Shown in pieces: positions 27,552-35,450 of a stretch of 64,000 nucleotides of DNA. Position 1 is the stretch's first letter, and the number at the start of each line of letters is the position of its first letter. The stretch comes from Belliella calami (GTDB lineage Bacteria; Bacteroidota; Bacteroidia; Cytophagales; Cyclobacteriaceae). The DNA lies in NCBI RefSeq assembly GCF_022549695.1, contig NZ_JAKZGS010000002.1, forward strand, positions 62,001 to 126,000, written 5' to 3'. Made by a program: the position numbers and the translations under genes. Under the pieces are notes generated by a model, which was not told where the DNA came from, made no database searches, and saw nothing but the letters and a program-made list of their open reading frames with translations.

Positions 27552-27910
27552 TTTTGGTCTATTGCTACAAATGTAAATACTCCTGAAACCGCCTTTTCTC
27601 TTTTGTCGTCATACATTTCTTCAATATAAATCTCTACATGAACTTTGAGGCTTGTGTTCCCAATTGAAGATACCCTACCTACCAATTCTACGAATGTGCC
27701 TTCAGGAATAGGCTGAGTAAAGTCAATCCTGTCACTACTTACTGTTACTACCCGCTGACGACAGAATCTAGTGGCTGTAATAAATGCCACTTCATCCATC
27801 AATTGCATCGCTGTTCCTCCAAAAAGCGTCCCATAATGATTCGTGGTATTGGGAAAAACCGCTTTAAAAATGTGCGTTTCTGATTGCTGTATCCTTTCTT
27901 CTAAGTTCAT
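27527..27910 (-). CDS. Acyl-CoA thioesterase, hotdog fold
   Basis: A 127-residue single hotdog domain of the YciA/BFIT group, which hydrolyses acyl-CoA to free acid and CoA. NHYGTLFGGTAMQLMDEVAFITATRF (about 22-47) carries the Asn/Asp active-site pair, with VTVSSDRIDFTQPIPEGTFVEL following. Length fits a cytoplasmic hexameric enzyme. The start ATG overlaps the stop of a damaged upstream reading frame by 4 nt (ATGA), suggesting that it was once translationally coupled to a second gene. Confidence 0.88.
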   Translation of the reverse strand: MNLEERIQQSETHIFKAVFPNTTNHYGTLFGGTAMQLMDEVAFITATRFCRQRVVTVSSDRIDFTQPIPEGTFVELVGRVSSIGNTSLKVHVEIYIEEMYDDKREKAVSGVFTFVAIDQNKKPISIV

Positions 27911-28071
27911 AATATTTTTGTTTCAAAAGCTGCAAACGCAACTGTTTCTTTATCTTTATTTTTAAGTGGGTGAATTGTCACTTTACATTTGTAAGGAATT
28001 TGTCCCTTTTTGTAGTTGATTATATTTTCTGTAAATGGTCCAATTCTCGTGAAAGCAGCCGATCCTTCATG
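27907..28071 (-). pseudogene. Remnant reading frame upstream of the thioesterase
   Basis: A 54-codon open frame (…GPFTENIINYKKGQIPYKC… to AAFETKIL) ends in TGA overlapping the thioesterase ATG. It is closed by TAA at 28072-28074 and has no ATG, GTG or TTG near its start. An ATG at 28068-28070 is one frame off and reaches a stop after 16 codons, so one indel would restore a start. The composition looks protein-like (lysine-rich, alternating strands), but I do not recognise the family. It lies between the metE terminator and the thioesterase. Confidence 0.35.
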
Positions 28072-28093
28072 TTACTCAAATAACCCAAAAAAT

Positions 28094-28127
28094 ATCAGCA
28101 AGCTATTATACAAGCTTGCTGATTTTT
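28094..28127 (-). terminator. Intrinsic terminator of metE
   Basis: ATCAGCAAGCT (28094-28104) and AGCTTGCTGAT (28113-28123) form an 11-bp stem with an 8-nt loop and A/T runs on both sides, just after the metE stop. Confidence 0.8.
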
Positions 28128-28136
28128 CTGTAAACA

Positions 28137-30479
28137 CTAATTCAACGTAACAGGAACCAGTTCTCTCATTGCTTTTGCTGCCAAAACCATTTCAACTAGA
28201 GATTTGTGGGTTTCTTCCCATTGTCTTGTTTTCAACCCACAATCAGGATTCACCCAAATCTGTTCTAATGGAATTACATCAGCTGCTTTTTGCAATAACT
28301 CTATGATTTCAGCTTTTGAAGGGACCCTTGGCGCATGGATATCATACACTCCAGGCCCAATTTCATTTGGATACTTGAAGTCTGCAAAAGCATCCAAGAG
28401 CTCCATCTGTGAACGAGAACATTCAATCGTAATCACATCGGCATCAAGGTTGGCTATATGACCAATGATATCATTGAATTCTGAATAACACATGTGTGTA
28501 TGAATTTGGGTATTGTCATCTACCCCGCTTGCAGAGAGCTTAAATGCTTTGATAGCCCAATCTAGATATCCTTCCCAATGTTCTTTCCTGATTGGTAAAC
28601 CTTCCCTCAATGCAGGCTCGTCTATCTGAATGATGCGGATTCCTTCTTTTTCCAAATCCAAAACTTCATCTCTAATAGCCAAAGCGATTTGGTTACATGT
28701 TGCACTTCTAGCTTGATCGTCTCTTACAAAGGACCATTGGAGAATGGTCACCGGTCCAGTAAGCATTCCTTTTACAAACTTTGGAGTGAGTGATTGTGCA
28801 TATTTTGACCAAAATATTGTCATCGGTTCTGACCTATACACATCTCCATAGATAATCGGTGGCTTGACGCATCGGCTACCATAACTCTGAACCCAGCCAA
28901 ATTGAGTGAATGCAAAGCCATGCAAACGCTCCCCAAAATACTCTACCATGTCATTTCTTTCATATTCGCCATGAACCAAAACATCTAGACCAATCTCTTC
29001 TTGGATTCTGATAGTCTTCTCCGTTTCATCTTTAATGAATTGTTCATACTTCTGCTTATTGATCCTACCATTTTTGAAGTCAGCGCGAACCTTTCTTACT
29101 TCCTTTGTTTGAGGAAATGAACCAATTGTAGTTGTTGGATAAAGCGGAAGATTCAATAACTCTGCCTGTACAATCTTTCTATTCTTAAACGAAGATTTTC
29201 TCTCAAAATCAGAATCCAAAACATTATTCAATCGCTTCTTCACTTCATTTTTATGAATCAAGGTTGAATTTGATCTGTTGCTGATTGCTACCTGATTTTT
29301 ATTAAAAATATCAGAAAATCCATTTCCAAAAGATTCTAAACCATTCGCACTTTGAACATTGACAGATTTTGCCAATTGCTTCAAATCACTAATTTCCACC
29401 AATTTTTGTTTAGCAAATGAAAGCCAACTTTTGATATCTTTATCAAGCTTCAACTCACTGTCCAAATCGCATGGTGAATGAAGTAAAGAGCAAGAAGGAG
29501 CTATGAATAATTTTTCAGGATCAACTTTTCTAAGTGCTTTTTGAACCAGGTTCAAAGAGTTGCTGTAATCATTTTTCCAAACATTTCTTCCGTCAATTAA
29601 TCCAAGTGAAATGGAAAGATCTTTCGGTCTATTTTCTAACAACTCATTCAATTGCTCGGGACAACGGACCAAATCTACATGGAGACAACAAACAGGTAAA
29701 GATGTTGCTACGCTTAAATTTTCATACAAACCTCCAAAATAAGTTGCCAACAAGGTCTTCAAGTGAGGGTACTTTTTTCTGATTTGGGAATAGACAGTTT
29801 GAAAAGCCTCTTTTTCTTTAGTTGAAAGATTCATAGCCAAAAATGGTTCGTCGAACTGAACCCACTCTACACCATGTTCTACAAGCTTATCCAATATTTG
29901 GAAATAAACAGGAAGAAGATTTTTGATTAAGTCAATGCGATCAAAACCGGCTTCTTTTTCCTTTCCCAGTAAAAGGAATGAAACTGGTCCCAAAATAACC
30001 GGCTTCGTTTTGAAACCTGCCAGTTTTGCTTCTGCAAATTCCTGAATGACTTTTGAAGAAAATAGCTTAAACTCTTGATTTTTCTTAAACTCTGGTACGA
30101 TGTAATGATAATTCGTGTCAAACCATTTGGTCATTTCCATGGCCTTGATATCCAAACCATTTGCCTGATATCCTCTGGCCATTGCAAAATACAAATCGAT
30201 TTCAGACTTATTTTTATCAAATATTACAGAATGATACCTTTCGGGAATGGCTCCAACTGTGAATGCCAAATCCAAAACATGGTCATAGTAAGAAAAGTCA
30301 TTTGAAGGAATCAAATCTATCCCACATTCTTTCTGTAAGGTCCAATTGCTGAGCTTGATTTCATTTCCTACTTGAAACAGCTCCTGTCTTGTGATTTTTC
30401 CTGCCCAATAGTTTTCACAGGCCTTTTTCAATTCTCGCTGACTACCAATTCGCGGATAGCCAAGATTATGCGTTTGCAT
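28137..30479 (-). CDS. metE: Cobalamin-independent methionine synthase
   Basis: A 780-residue enzyme that transfers the methyl group of 5-methyl-THF-triglutamate to homocysteine. Both TIM-barrel halves are present: the N-terminal half starts NLGYPRIGSQRELKKACENYW, the C-terminal half contains TTIGSFPQTKEVR, IQIDEPALREGLP, the zinc ligands HMC in HTHMCYSEFNDII, and NPDCGLKTRQW with the final Cys ligand. Length is normal. It is preceded by a cobalamin riboswitch, so it is expected to be off when B12 is plentiful and a B12-dependent synthase elsewhere can replace it. Confidence 0.97.
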   Translation of the reverse strand: MQTHNLGYPRIGSQRELKKACENYWAGKITRQELFQVGNEIKLSNWTLQKECGIDLIPSNDFSYYDHVLDLAFTVGAIPERYHSVIFDKNKSEIDLYFAMARGYQANGLDIKAMEMTKWFDTNYHYIVPEFKKNQEFKLFSSKVIQEFAEAKLAGFKTKPVILGPVSFLLLGKEKEAGFDRIDLIKNLLPVYFQILDKLVEHGVEWVQFDEPFLAMNLSTKEKEAFQTVYSQIRKKYPHLKTLLATYFGGLYENLSVATSLPVCCLHVDLVRCPEQLNELLENRPKDLSISLGLIDGRNVWKNDYSNSLNLVQKALRKVDPEKLFIAPSCSLLHSPCDLDSELKLDKDIKSWLSFAKQKLVEISDLKQLAKSVNVQSANGLESFGNGFSDIFNKNQVAISNRSNSTLIHKNEVKKRLNNVLDSDFERKSSFKNRKIVQAELLNLPLYPTTTIGSFPQTKEVRKVRADFKNGRINKQKYEQFIKDETEKTIRIQEEIGLDVLVHGEYERNDMVEYFGERLHGFAFTQFGWVQSYGSRCVKPPIIYGDVYRSEPMTIFWSKYAQSLTPKFVKGMLTGPVTILQWSFVRDDQARSATCNQIALAIRDEVLDLEKEGIRIIQIDEPALREGLPIRKEHWEGYLDWAIKAFKLSASGVDDNTQIHTHMCYSEFNDIIGHIANLDADVITIECSRSQMELLDAFADFKYPNEIGPGVYDIHAPRVPSKAEIIELLQKAADVIPLEQIWVNPDCGLKTRQWEETHKSLVEMVLAAKAMRELVPVTLN

Positions 30480-30734
30480 GGTCTTTTAACTTTATTTGTT
30501 TGAAATAATTGGTTAAAAGCTCATCACAATAAATCAAAAATGCTTTTGGAAAAGAAAATAATAGAAAAGCGAAGGAAAAAAATAGTGTTTTAATTCAGAC
30601 AAACTTTTCCTATCAAGGAAAAACCAAAATCGGTAATTCACTTTGGATCAAAGACCTATAGAAACACCAAAAAGGCATAGAAGGAAATTGAATCACACTT
30701 GACTAAAAGCTTCAAATCGCGAAAGCATCGTCAT

Positions 30735-30915
30735 ATCGAAATAGGCAGGTCTCCTGACTTGTAACAGCTTTTGTCGTCCTTCCCATTTTATTTAAAACAG
30801 TGGACATACTAGGACAAAAACATTTGGAATGTTACTTACAGTTGCGCGACAGTTCGTGATTTGCACACGATTCCCTTTTAATACACAATTAAGCATAACC
30901 AATTCCGGATGATGT
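30735..30915 (-). ncRNA. Cobalamin (B12) riboswitch upstream of metE
   Basis: Read on the minus strand the region has the B12-box order: GGGAATCGTGTGCAAATCACG, CTGTCGCGCAACTGTAAG (30838-30855), a variable part, GGGAAGGAC near 30780, and AGTCAGGAGACCTGCC (30743-30758). This is the conserved core of cobalamin riboswitches including the GCAACTG element. It lies about 255 nt upstream of the metE ATG. The rest of the 590-bp gap (30480-30734 and 30916-31071) holds a small hairpin near 30605-30622 that could be part of the expression platform, and a possible promoter upstream (TTTTG, then TATAATTC). No ORF was supported there. Confidence 0.92.
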
Positions 30916-31071
30916 AGAATTATAGTAAAGAACTTTAATTTCACAAAACTAGTAAAAACACATTACCTCCCACTAATGAATCTAAGATTTAAAATATTAC
31001 TTCAATAACTGCTAGACATAAATCATAAATTACAATTAAATCGAAATATAATTCTGTATCGAACAGTCTTG

Positions 31072-31776
31072 TTAACAATTTCCATTTATGTCACAAGAGC
31101 TTCCTTCAGAACTGTTCATTTGTAAAATGGGATTTTCCTTCACATAATCTTCCCAAGCTTTATTCAAGGTATCTCGGAAAACCTCAACAGGCTGAGCTCC
31201 CGAAATACCAAATTTCCTATCCAGAACAAAGAAAGGAACACCTCTCACCCCTATTTGTCTTGACTCCGAGATATCTTGATCAACTTTCGCAGCGAACTCA
31301 TTTGATTCCAAACATGCCTGAGCCCTTTCTTTATCTATCCCTACTTCTTCTGCCAAAGAAATTAAAGTACTCAAGTCATCAATGTTTTTGCCTTCTGTAA
31401 AGTAAGCCCTCAAAAGTCTTTCTTTCATTGCATCACCCTTTTCCACAGTTTTAGATAGCTGTAAGAGTCTATGTGCATTTTTGGCATTAGCTACTACCGT
31501 ATTTTCCATTCGATATGTCAACCCTTCACCTTCAGCCATTTCTACCACTTGATTGGTGATTTGCTGAGTTTGCTCTAAACTCCACCCTTTTGTCTCTGAA
31601 AGGTACTCCAAAGTGGATTTTTCAGGATCTGTTTTCATATCTGGATTAAGCAAAAAGCTCTTCCATTCGATTTTCACATGATCCTTGTATTCAAAACTTT
31701 CCAATGCAGACTCAAGTCTTCTCTTACCTATGTAACAAAAAGGACACATGATATCTGACCATATCTCTATTTTCAT
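31072..31776 (-). CDS. DsbA family oxidoreductase, FrnE-like
   Basis: A 234-residue thioredoxin-fold protein with DsbA-type helical insertion. The redox motif CPFC is at residues 11-14 (DIMCPFCYIGKRR), and the cis-Pro loop is GVRGVPFFVLDRKFGISGAQP near 185-205. No signal peptide is present, so like FrnE it acts in the cytoplasm, as a disulfide isomerase or in glutathione-type chemistry. The C terminus ends in two further Cys (SSCDINGNC), reminiscent of the FrnE tail cysteines. Start ATG 31774-31776. Confidence 0.88.
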   Translation of the reverse strand: MKIEIWSDIMCPFCYIGKRRLESALESFEYKDHVKIEWKSFLLNPDMKTDPEKSTLEYLSETKGWSLEQTQQITNQVVEMAEGEGLTYRMENTVVANAKNAHRLLQLSKTVEKGDAMKERLLRAYFTEGKNIDDLSTLISLAEEVGIDKERAQACLESNEFAAKVDQDISESRQIGVRGVPFFVLDRKFGISGAQPVEVFRDTLNKAWEDYVKENPILQMNSSEGSSCDINGNC

Positions 31777-31834
31777 AATATATTTGGTTTAATTGTATGC
31801 ATAATCAAATTTTGATATCAAGAGTTCCAAAAAT

Positions 31835-31990
31835 ATGAAAACTAAAGAATGCCCTTCCTGTGCCATGAATGTGGATAAAAAAGCAATTTTTTGTCCTATT
31901 TGCGAATTTGAATTTCCACGCAGAAATCCGATCTATTCGATCATTGCCATCTTGATGGCCATTCTGTTGCTGATGCTGTTTATTTTTTAG
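31835..31990 (+). CDS. Zinc-ribbon microprotein with one membrane helix
   Basis: A 51-codon ORF from ATG 31835 to TAG 31990. It has two Cys pairs, CPSC and CPIC, spaced like a small zinc ribbon, followed by a single C-terminal hydrophobic helix (about 33-51), which would make it a tail-anchored protein. It is divergent from the DsbA gene (58 nt apart) and convergent with the Fic gene over a shared hairpin. Small zinc-ribbon membrane proteins of this layout occur in Bacteroidota without known function. The motif pattern makes coding likely despite its size. Confidence 0.75.
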   Translation: MKTKECPSCAMNVDKKAIFCPICEFEFPRRNPIYSIIAILMAILLLMLFIF

Positions 31991-32005
31991 ACTAAAAATC
32001 AGTAA

Positions 32006-32038
32006 AGGGTTTTAGCTTTTATGAAACACTAAAACCCT
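32006..32038. terminator. Shared terminator hairpin
   Basis: AGGGTTTTAG (32006-32015) and CTAAAACCCT (32029-32038), perfect 10-bp arms between convergent zinc-ribbon and Fic genes. Confidence 0.6.
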
Positions 32039-32049
32039 GTATATAAACA

Positions 32050-33123
32050 TTATCCAGCCATTTCAATATGACTTTCCAACGAACTTTTCAAAACATCTAA
32101 CACCAGATGATAAAACACCTCGGGATTGTTGTTGATTTGAACTTCCTCCAGCGATTTGTAATAGGAAATTCTTGAACTCAAATCACCTTTTAGATTAGCA
32201 ATCGAATAGCCATTTTTCATCAATATCAAATTCATGACCAATCGGCTAGTCCTTCCATTACCATCAATAAACGGGTGAATACTCACCAGCCTCTCGTGCA
32301 ACTCTATTGCTAAAATGACTGGATGTAATTTATTTTTATTGGAAGTATAATAAATGAAATAATCTTCCATCAACTTATCGATCATAAAAGGCTGAGGAGG
32401 CTCGTGCCTACTTCCTGAAATACGGACAGGCACTTTTCTATATCTACCGGCATTTTCTTTATCGATTCCCTTCAGAATCAAATAATGAAGATCCATCAGA
32501 ACTCTCTTGCCAAAGTCAATCTCATCTTTTATCAATTTTTCTATGTAATCAATAGCTTCAAAATGATTGACTGCCTCTAAATGCTCCCTCATAGACTTTC
32601 CTCCAATCGTAATCCCTTCATTCACCACCAAGTGGGTCTCTTGAAGTGACAGCGTATTACCCTCAATCCTATTGCTTTCGAAGGTATATGAAATATTGAA
32701 GTATTCTTTCAATTTATGTAACTGGGTCTGATTCAATGGTTTTTTGGTTTGCCATTTTTCTTTTAGACGATCCAAGTTCTTTAGCTTTTCATTTATTTCT
32801 TGACTTAGACTCTCCTTTGCAAATATTTGACTTTTAGTAAGGTATTCTACTCTAGATTCAGCTAATGCCAACACTTTTGAAGGATCTTCTTCACTTTCTA
32901 ATATTTGATAAATCTTCTCTGCCAACCAAATTTTCCGAAGTTCTGACATCGGGATATCTAATACACGGGCTAATGCTACAAGATTATTTTCATTGGGAAT
33001 CCTGTGTCCTTTTTCAAATTTTGATATTAATGCTGCATCTAAATCACATTCTTTGGCTACTTCTCTTATTACTAGTCCTTTTTGATTTCGAGCATTTGTG
33101 AGTAACTGTGATAATGACTTCAT
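32050..33123 (-). CDS. XRE-Fic fusion: helix-turn-helix plus Fic AMP-transferase
   Basis: A 357-residue protein starting at ATG 33121-33123 (MKSLSQLLTNAR). Residues 1-62 form an XRE helix-turn-helix (VIREVAKECDLDAALISKFEKG). The Fic domain contains HPFIDGNGRTSR near residue 259, the full catalytic motif for transfer of AMP from ATP to a hydroxyl side chain. Upstream of it SNRIEGNT near 156 fits the (S/T)xxxE(G/N) inhibitory-helix motif, which would keep the enzyme autoinhibited (class II Fic). The HTH suggests it represses its own promoter; an inverted repeat overlaps the -7 box. Target protein unknown. Confidence 0.9.
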   Translation of the reverse strand: MKSLSQLLTNARNQKGLVIREVAKECDLDAALISKFEKGHRIPNENNLVALARVLDIPMSELRKIWLAEKIYQILESEEDPSKVLALAESRVEYLTKSQIFAKESLSQEINEKLKNLDRLKEKWQTKKPLNQTQLHKLKEYFNISYTFESNRIEGNTLSLQETHLVVNEGITIGGKSMREHLEAVNHFEAIDYIEKLIKDEIDFGKRVLMDLHYLILKGIDKENAGRYRKVPVRISGSRHEPPQPFMIDKLMEDYFIYYTSNKNKLHPVILAIELHERLVSIHPFIDGNGRTSRLVMNLILMKNGYSIANLKGDLSSRISYYKSLEEVQINNNPEVFYHLVLDVLKSSLESHIEMAG

Positions 33124-33126
33124 TTT

Positions 33127-33160
33127 GTTGACTTTTTTGATCATGACAAATTTAGTCAAC
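33127..33160 (-). promoter_or_regulatory. Promoter box with overlapping palindrome, XRE-Fic gene
   Basis: On the minus strand TAAATTTG (33147-33154) exactly fits the TAnnTTTG -7 box and lies 24 nt upstream of the ATG. It sits inside the inverted repeat GTTGAC (33127-33132) / GTCAAC (33155-33160), with an inner TGATCA. The arrangement suits autorepression by the protein's own HTH. Confidence 0.5.
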
Positions 33161-33303
33161 ATTTTTTGGTTTTGGAATTTTTTTTCCAATTTTTCTCTCT
33201 TTTTTCTCTCCTTCCAAAAAATTCTTCATTTCTTTAAATTTATGGTATAAAACCTTGCATTTCATTTTAATACTTTTAACCTTTGTTGCGCAAGAAGCAA
33301 AAG

Positions 33304-33432
33304 ATGAAAAAAACAAACTCCATAGCTACTTTTTATAAAATGTCCTCAATCTTATTGGGTTCATTTGCTATGCTATTTTTAGCTCCTTTAAGAGAATTTA
33401 GGAACAGCTTTAGGGCAGTGTCCCTTATATAA
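33304..33432 (+). CDS. Small ORF, possible leader peptide of the arg operon
   Basis: ATG 33304 opens a 42-codon frame ending TAA at 33430-33432, 100 nt before the first arg-operon gene. It has a basic start (MKKTNS), a hydrophobic centre and a final part with three Arg codons close together (AGA, AGG, AGG within residues 30-38). Beyond the stop, two mutually exclusive hairpins can be drawn (GGTA/CCC with GGG/TACC at 33438-33461, or TATGtGGG with CCCCATA at 33445-33466). That resembles an attenuator, but neither hairpin has a T-run, so it could also be a short membrane peptide or chance. Confidence 0.35.
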   Translation: MKKTNSIATFYKMSSILLGSFAMLFLAPLREFRNSFRAVSLI

Positions 33433-33532
33433 TTTTTGGTACCCTATGTGGGCAACCTACCCCATATACTTAATTATTAACCACTTAAATTTCACATAAG
33501 AGTTTTTACTCTGTCTATTCCTATCAAATCAA

Positions 33533-34213
33533 ATGGACAATTACTCTTTCATAATTAAACCTGCAAGTCAGGAACACTCAAAATTCGCAGTCACCATAAC
33601 TGATGAAATGGAGCAGTCTGCCAAAGCAAGAGGAACTGGTATAGCCAAAAGATCCCCAGAATATATCGTCACAAAAATGATGGAGGGAAAAGCAGTCATA
33701 GCTACCACCACAGATGGAGAATGGGCTGGATTCTGTTATATTGAAGCTTGGGGCCACGGTAAATATGTTGCTAACTCAGGCTTGATCGTAGCACCAAAAT
33801 TCAGAAAATATGGTTTAGCAAGGCTTATCAAAAAAGAAATCTTCAAACTCAGCAGAACCAAATTCCCAGACTCCAAAATATTTGGACTCACTACTGGAGC
33901 AGCAGTAATGAAAATCAATTCTGAATTGGGTTACATTCCTGTTTCTTATTCAGACTTGACAGATGATGAACAGTTCTGGAAAGGCTGCCAAAGCTGTGTG
34001 AATTTTGAAATTCTGCAAAGTAAAAACAGGCAAAACTGCCTTTGTACAGCTATGCTATACGAACCAAAACTGAAAAAAGTAGAACACGAAGATCTTGCAT
34101 TGAGAGAAGACTTCAAGAAAAACATAAAGTTGTTTGAGCGATGGACAAGATTGAAGAAATATGTCATGCTCAACCTCAAAAAAACTAAAGACAAAACTAT
34201 TAGCTTATTTTAA
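33533..34213 (+). CDS. GNAT acyltransferase heading the arginine operon
   Basis: A 226-residue GNAT protein. The acyl-CoA loop is seen in VAPKFRKYGLARLIKKEIF near residues 87-105. Its place as first gene of the arginine operon, and the lack of any other N-acylglutamate synthase or ornithine acetyltransferase (argJ) in the operon, make it the best candidate for the first step: acylating glutamate with acetyl-CoA or succinyl-CoA. That role is inferred from context. It is not similar in layout to E. coli ArgA, as it lacks the kinase-like domain. argG follows after 37 nt. Confidence 0.65.
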   Translation: MDNYSFIIKPASQEHSKFAVTITDEMEQSAKARGTGIAKRSPEYIVTKMMEGKAVIATTTDGEWAGFCYIEAWGHGKYVANSGLIVAPKFRKYGLARLIKKEIFKLSRTKFPDSKIFGLTTGAAVMKINSELGYIPVSYSDLTDDEQFWKGCQSCVNFEILQSKNRQNCLCTAMLYEPKLKKVEHEDLALREDFKKNIKLFERWTRLKKYVMLNLKKTKDKTISLF

Positions 34214-34250
34214 AACCAAAGCCTTAGGCTTTTATTAAAACAACCAAAAA

Positions 34251-35450
34251 ATGAAAAAAGTAGTATTAGCTTACAGCGGAGGATTAGACACAACTTTTTG
34301 CGCACTTCACCTATCCAAAGATCTTGGTTACGAAGTTCATGCCGTACTGATCAACACAGGAGGATTCTCCCCTGAAGAACTAAACGAAACTGAAACAAGA
34401 GCAAACAGCCTTGGAATCTCATCATTTACAATTCTTGATGTCACCAAAACTTACTACCAAGAAGTAATTAAGTTTCTAGTATTTGGTAATGTTTTGAAAA
34501 ATCAAACCTACCCGCTATCAGTTTCTGCCGAAAGGATTCTTCAAGCAAAAACTTTGGCAGAATATGCTAAGAACATTGGAGCCAAATGTGTAGCCCATGG
34601 TAGCACCGGAGCTGGAAATGACCAAGTAAGATTTGATATGATTTTCCAAACGATCGTTCCAGATATTGAGATCATCACCCCTATCCGTGACCTTAAACTA
34701 AGCAGAGAAGCAGAAATAGAATATCTCAAAAAACATGGTGTTTCCATGAATTTTGAAAAGGCAGCCTACTCTATCAACAAAGGTATTTGGGGAACTTCAG
34801 TAGGAGGAAAAGAGACTTTGACTTCAAGTCAAACACTTCCTGAAGCTGCTTGGCCAACTCCAGCTACAAAAACTAACTCTGAAGAGATTTCTCTAACATT
34901 TGAAAAAGGTGAATTGATCGGAGTAAATGATAAAAAGTATGAAAACTCCGTGGACGCAATCCTCAAGGTAAATGAACTAGCCGCTCCTTATGGAATAGGC
35001 AGAGATATTCACGTAGGAGATACAATTATTGGTATCAAAGGTCGGGTAGGATTCGAAGCAGCAGCCCCTTTGATCATTATCAAATCCCATCAATTGTTAG
35101 AAAAACATACATTGACCAAATGGCAAACATTTTGGAAGAATCAAATTTCTGAGTTCTATGGCAACCACTTACATGAGGGGCATTATCTAGATCCAGTTAT
35201 GAGAAATTTAGAAGCATTTTTGGCTGATAGCCAAGAATTTGTATCAGGAAAAGTCAAAGTATCTCTCCACCCATATAGATTCCAGCTTATTGGTATCGAG
35301 TCTGAGCATGACTTGATGGCTTCCAAATTTGGTAGCTATGGAGAAATGAACAAAGGATATACAGCTGAAGATGTAAAAGGTTTTACAAGAATTTTGGGCA
35401 ACCAAACCGCCATTTTCCATCAAGTAAACAAAAGTGACAATGAAAATTAA
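34251..35450 (+). CDS. argG: Argininosuccinate synthase
   Basis: A 399-residue enzyme that joins citrulline and aspartate with ATP to argininosuccinate. The ATP pyrophosphatase loop is LAYSGGLDTT (residues 6-15), the citrulline/aspartate region is GSTGAGNDQVRFD near 122, and SINKGIWGTSVGGKE near 178 completes the active site. It overlaps argC by 11 nt. Order of the operon is GNAT, argG, argC, argD, argF', argB, argE-like, argH. Confidence 0.95.
   Translation: MKKVVLAYSGGLDTTFCALHLSKDLGYEVHAVLINTGGFSPEELNETETRANSLGISSFTILDVTKTYYQEVIKFLVFGNVLKNQTYPLSVSAERILQAKTLAEYAKNIGAKCVAHGSTGAGNDQVRFDMIFQTIVPDIEIITPIRDLKLSREAEIEYLKKHGVSMNFEKAAYSINKGIWGTSVGGKETLTSSQTLPEAAWPTPATKTNSEEISLTFEKGELIGVNDKKYENSVDAILKVNELAAPYGIGRDIHVGDTIIGIKGRVGFEAAAPLIIIKSHQLLEKHTLTKWQTFWKNQISEFYGNHLHEGHYLDPVMRNLEAFLADSQEFVSGKVKVSLHPYRFQLIGIESEHDLMASKFGSYGEMNKGYTAEDVKGFTRILGNQTAIFHQVNKSDNEN

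Noticed and set aside
30605-30622. Hairpin TTTTCC/GGAAAA as the riboswitch terminator
   Set aside because: The stem is only 6 bp and the following T-run is weak and distant, so it is mentioned but not called.
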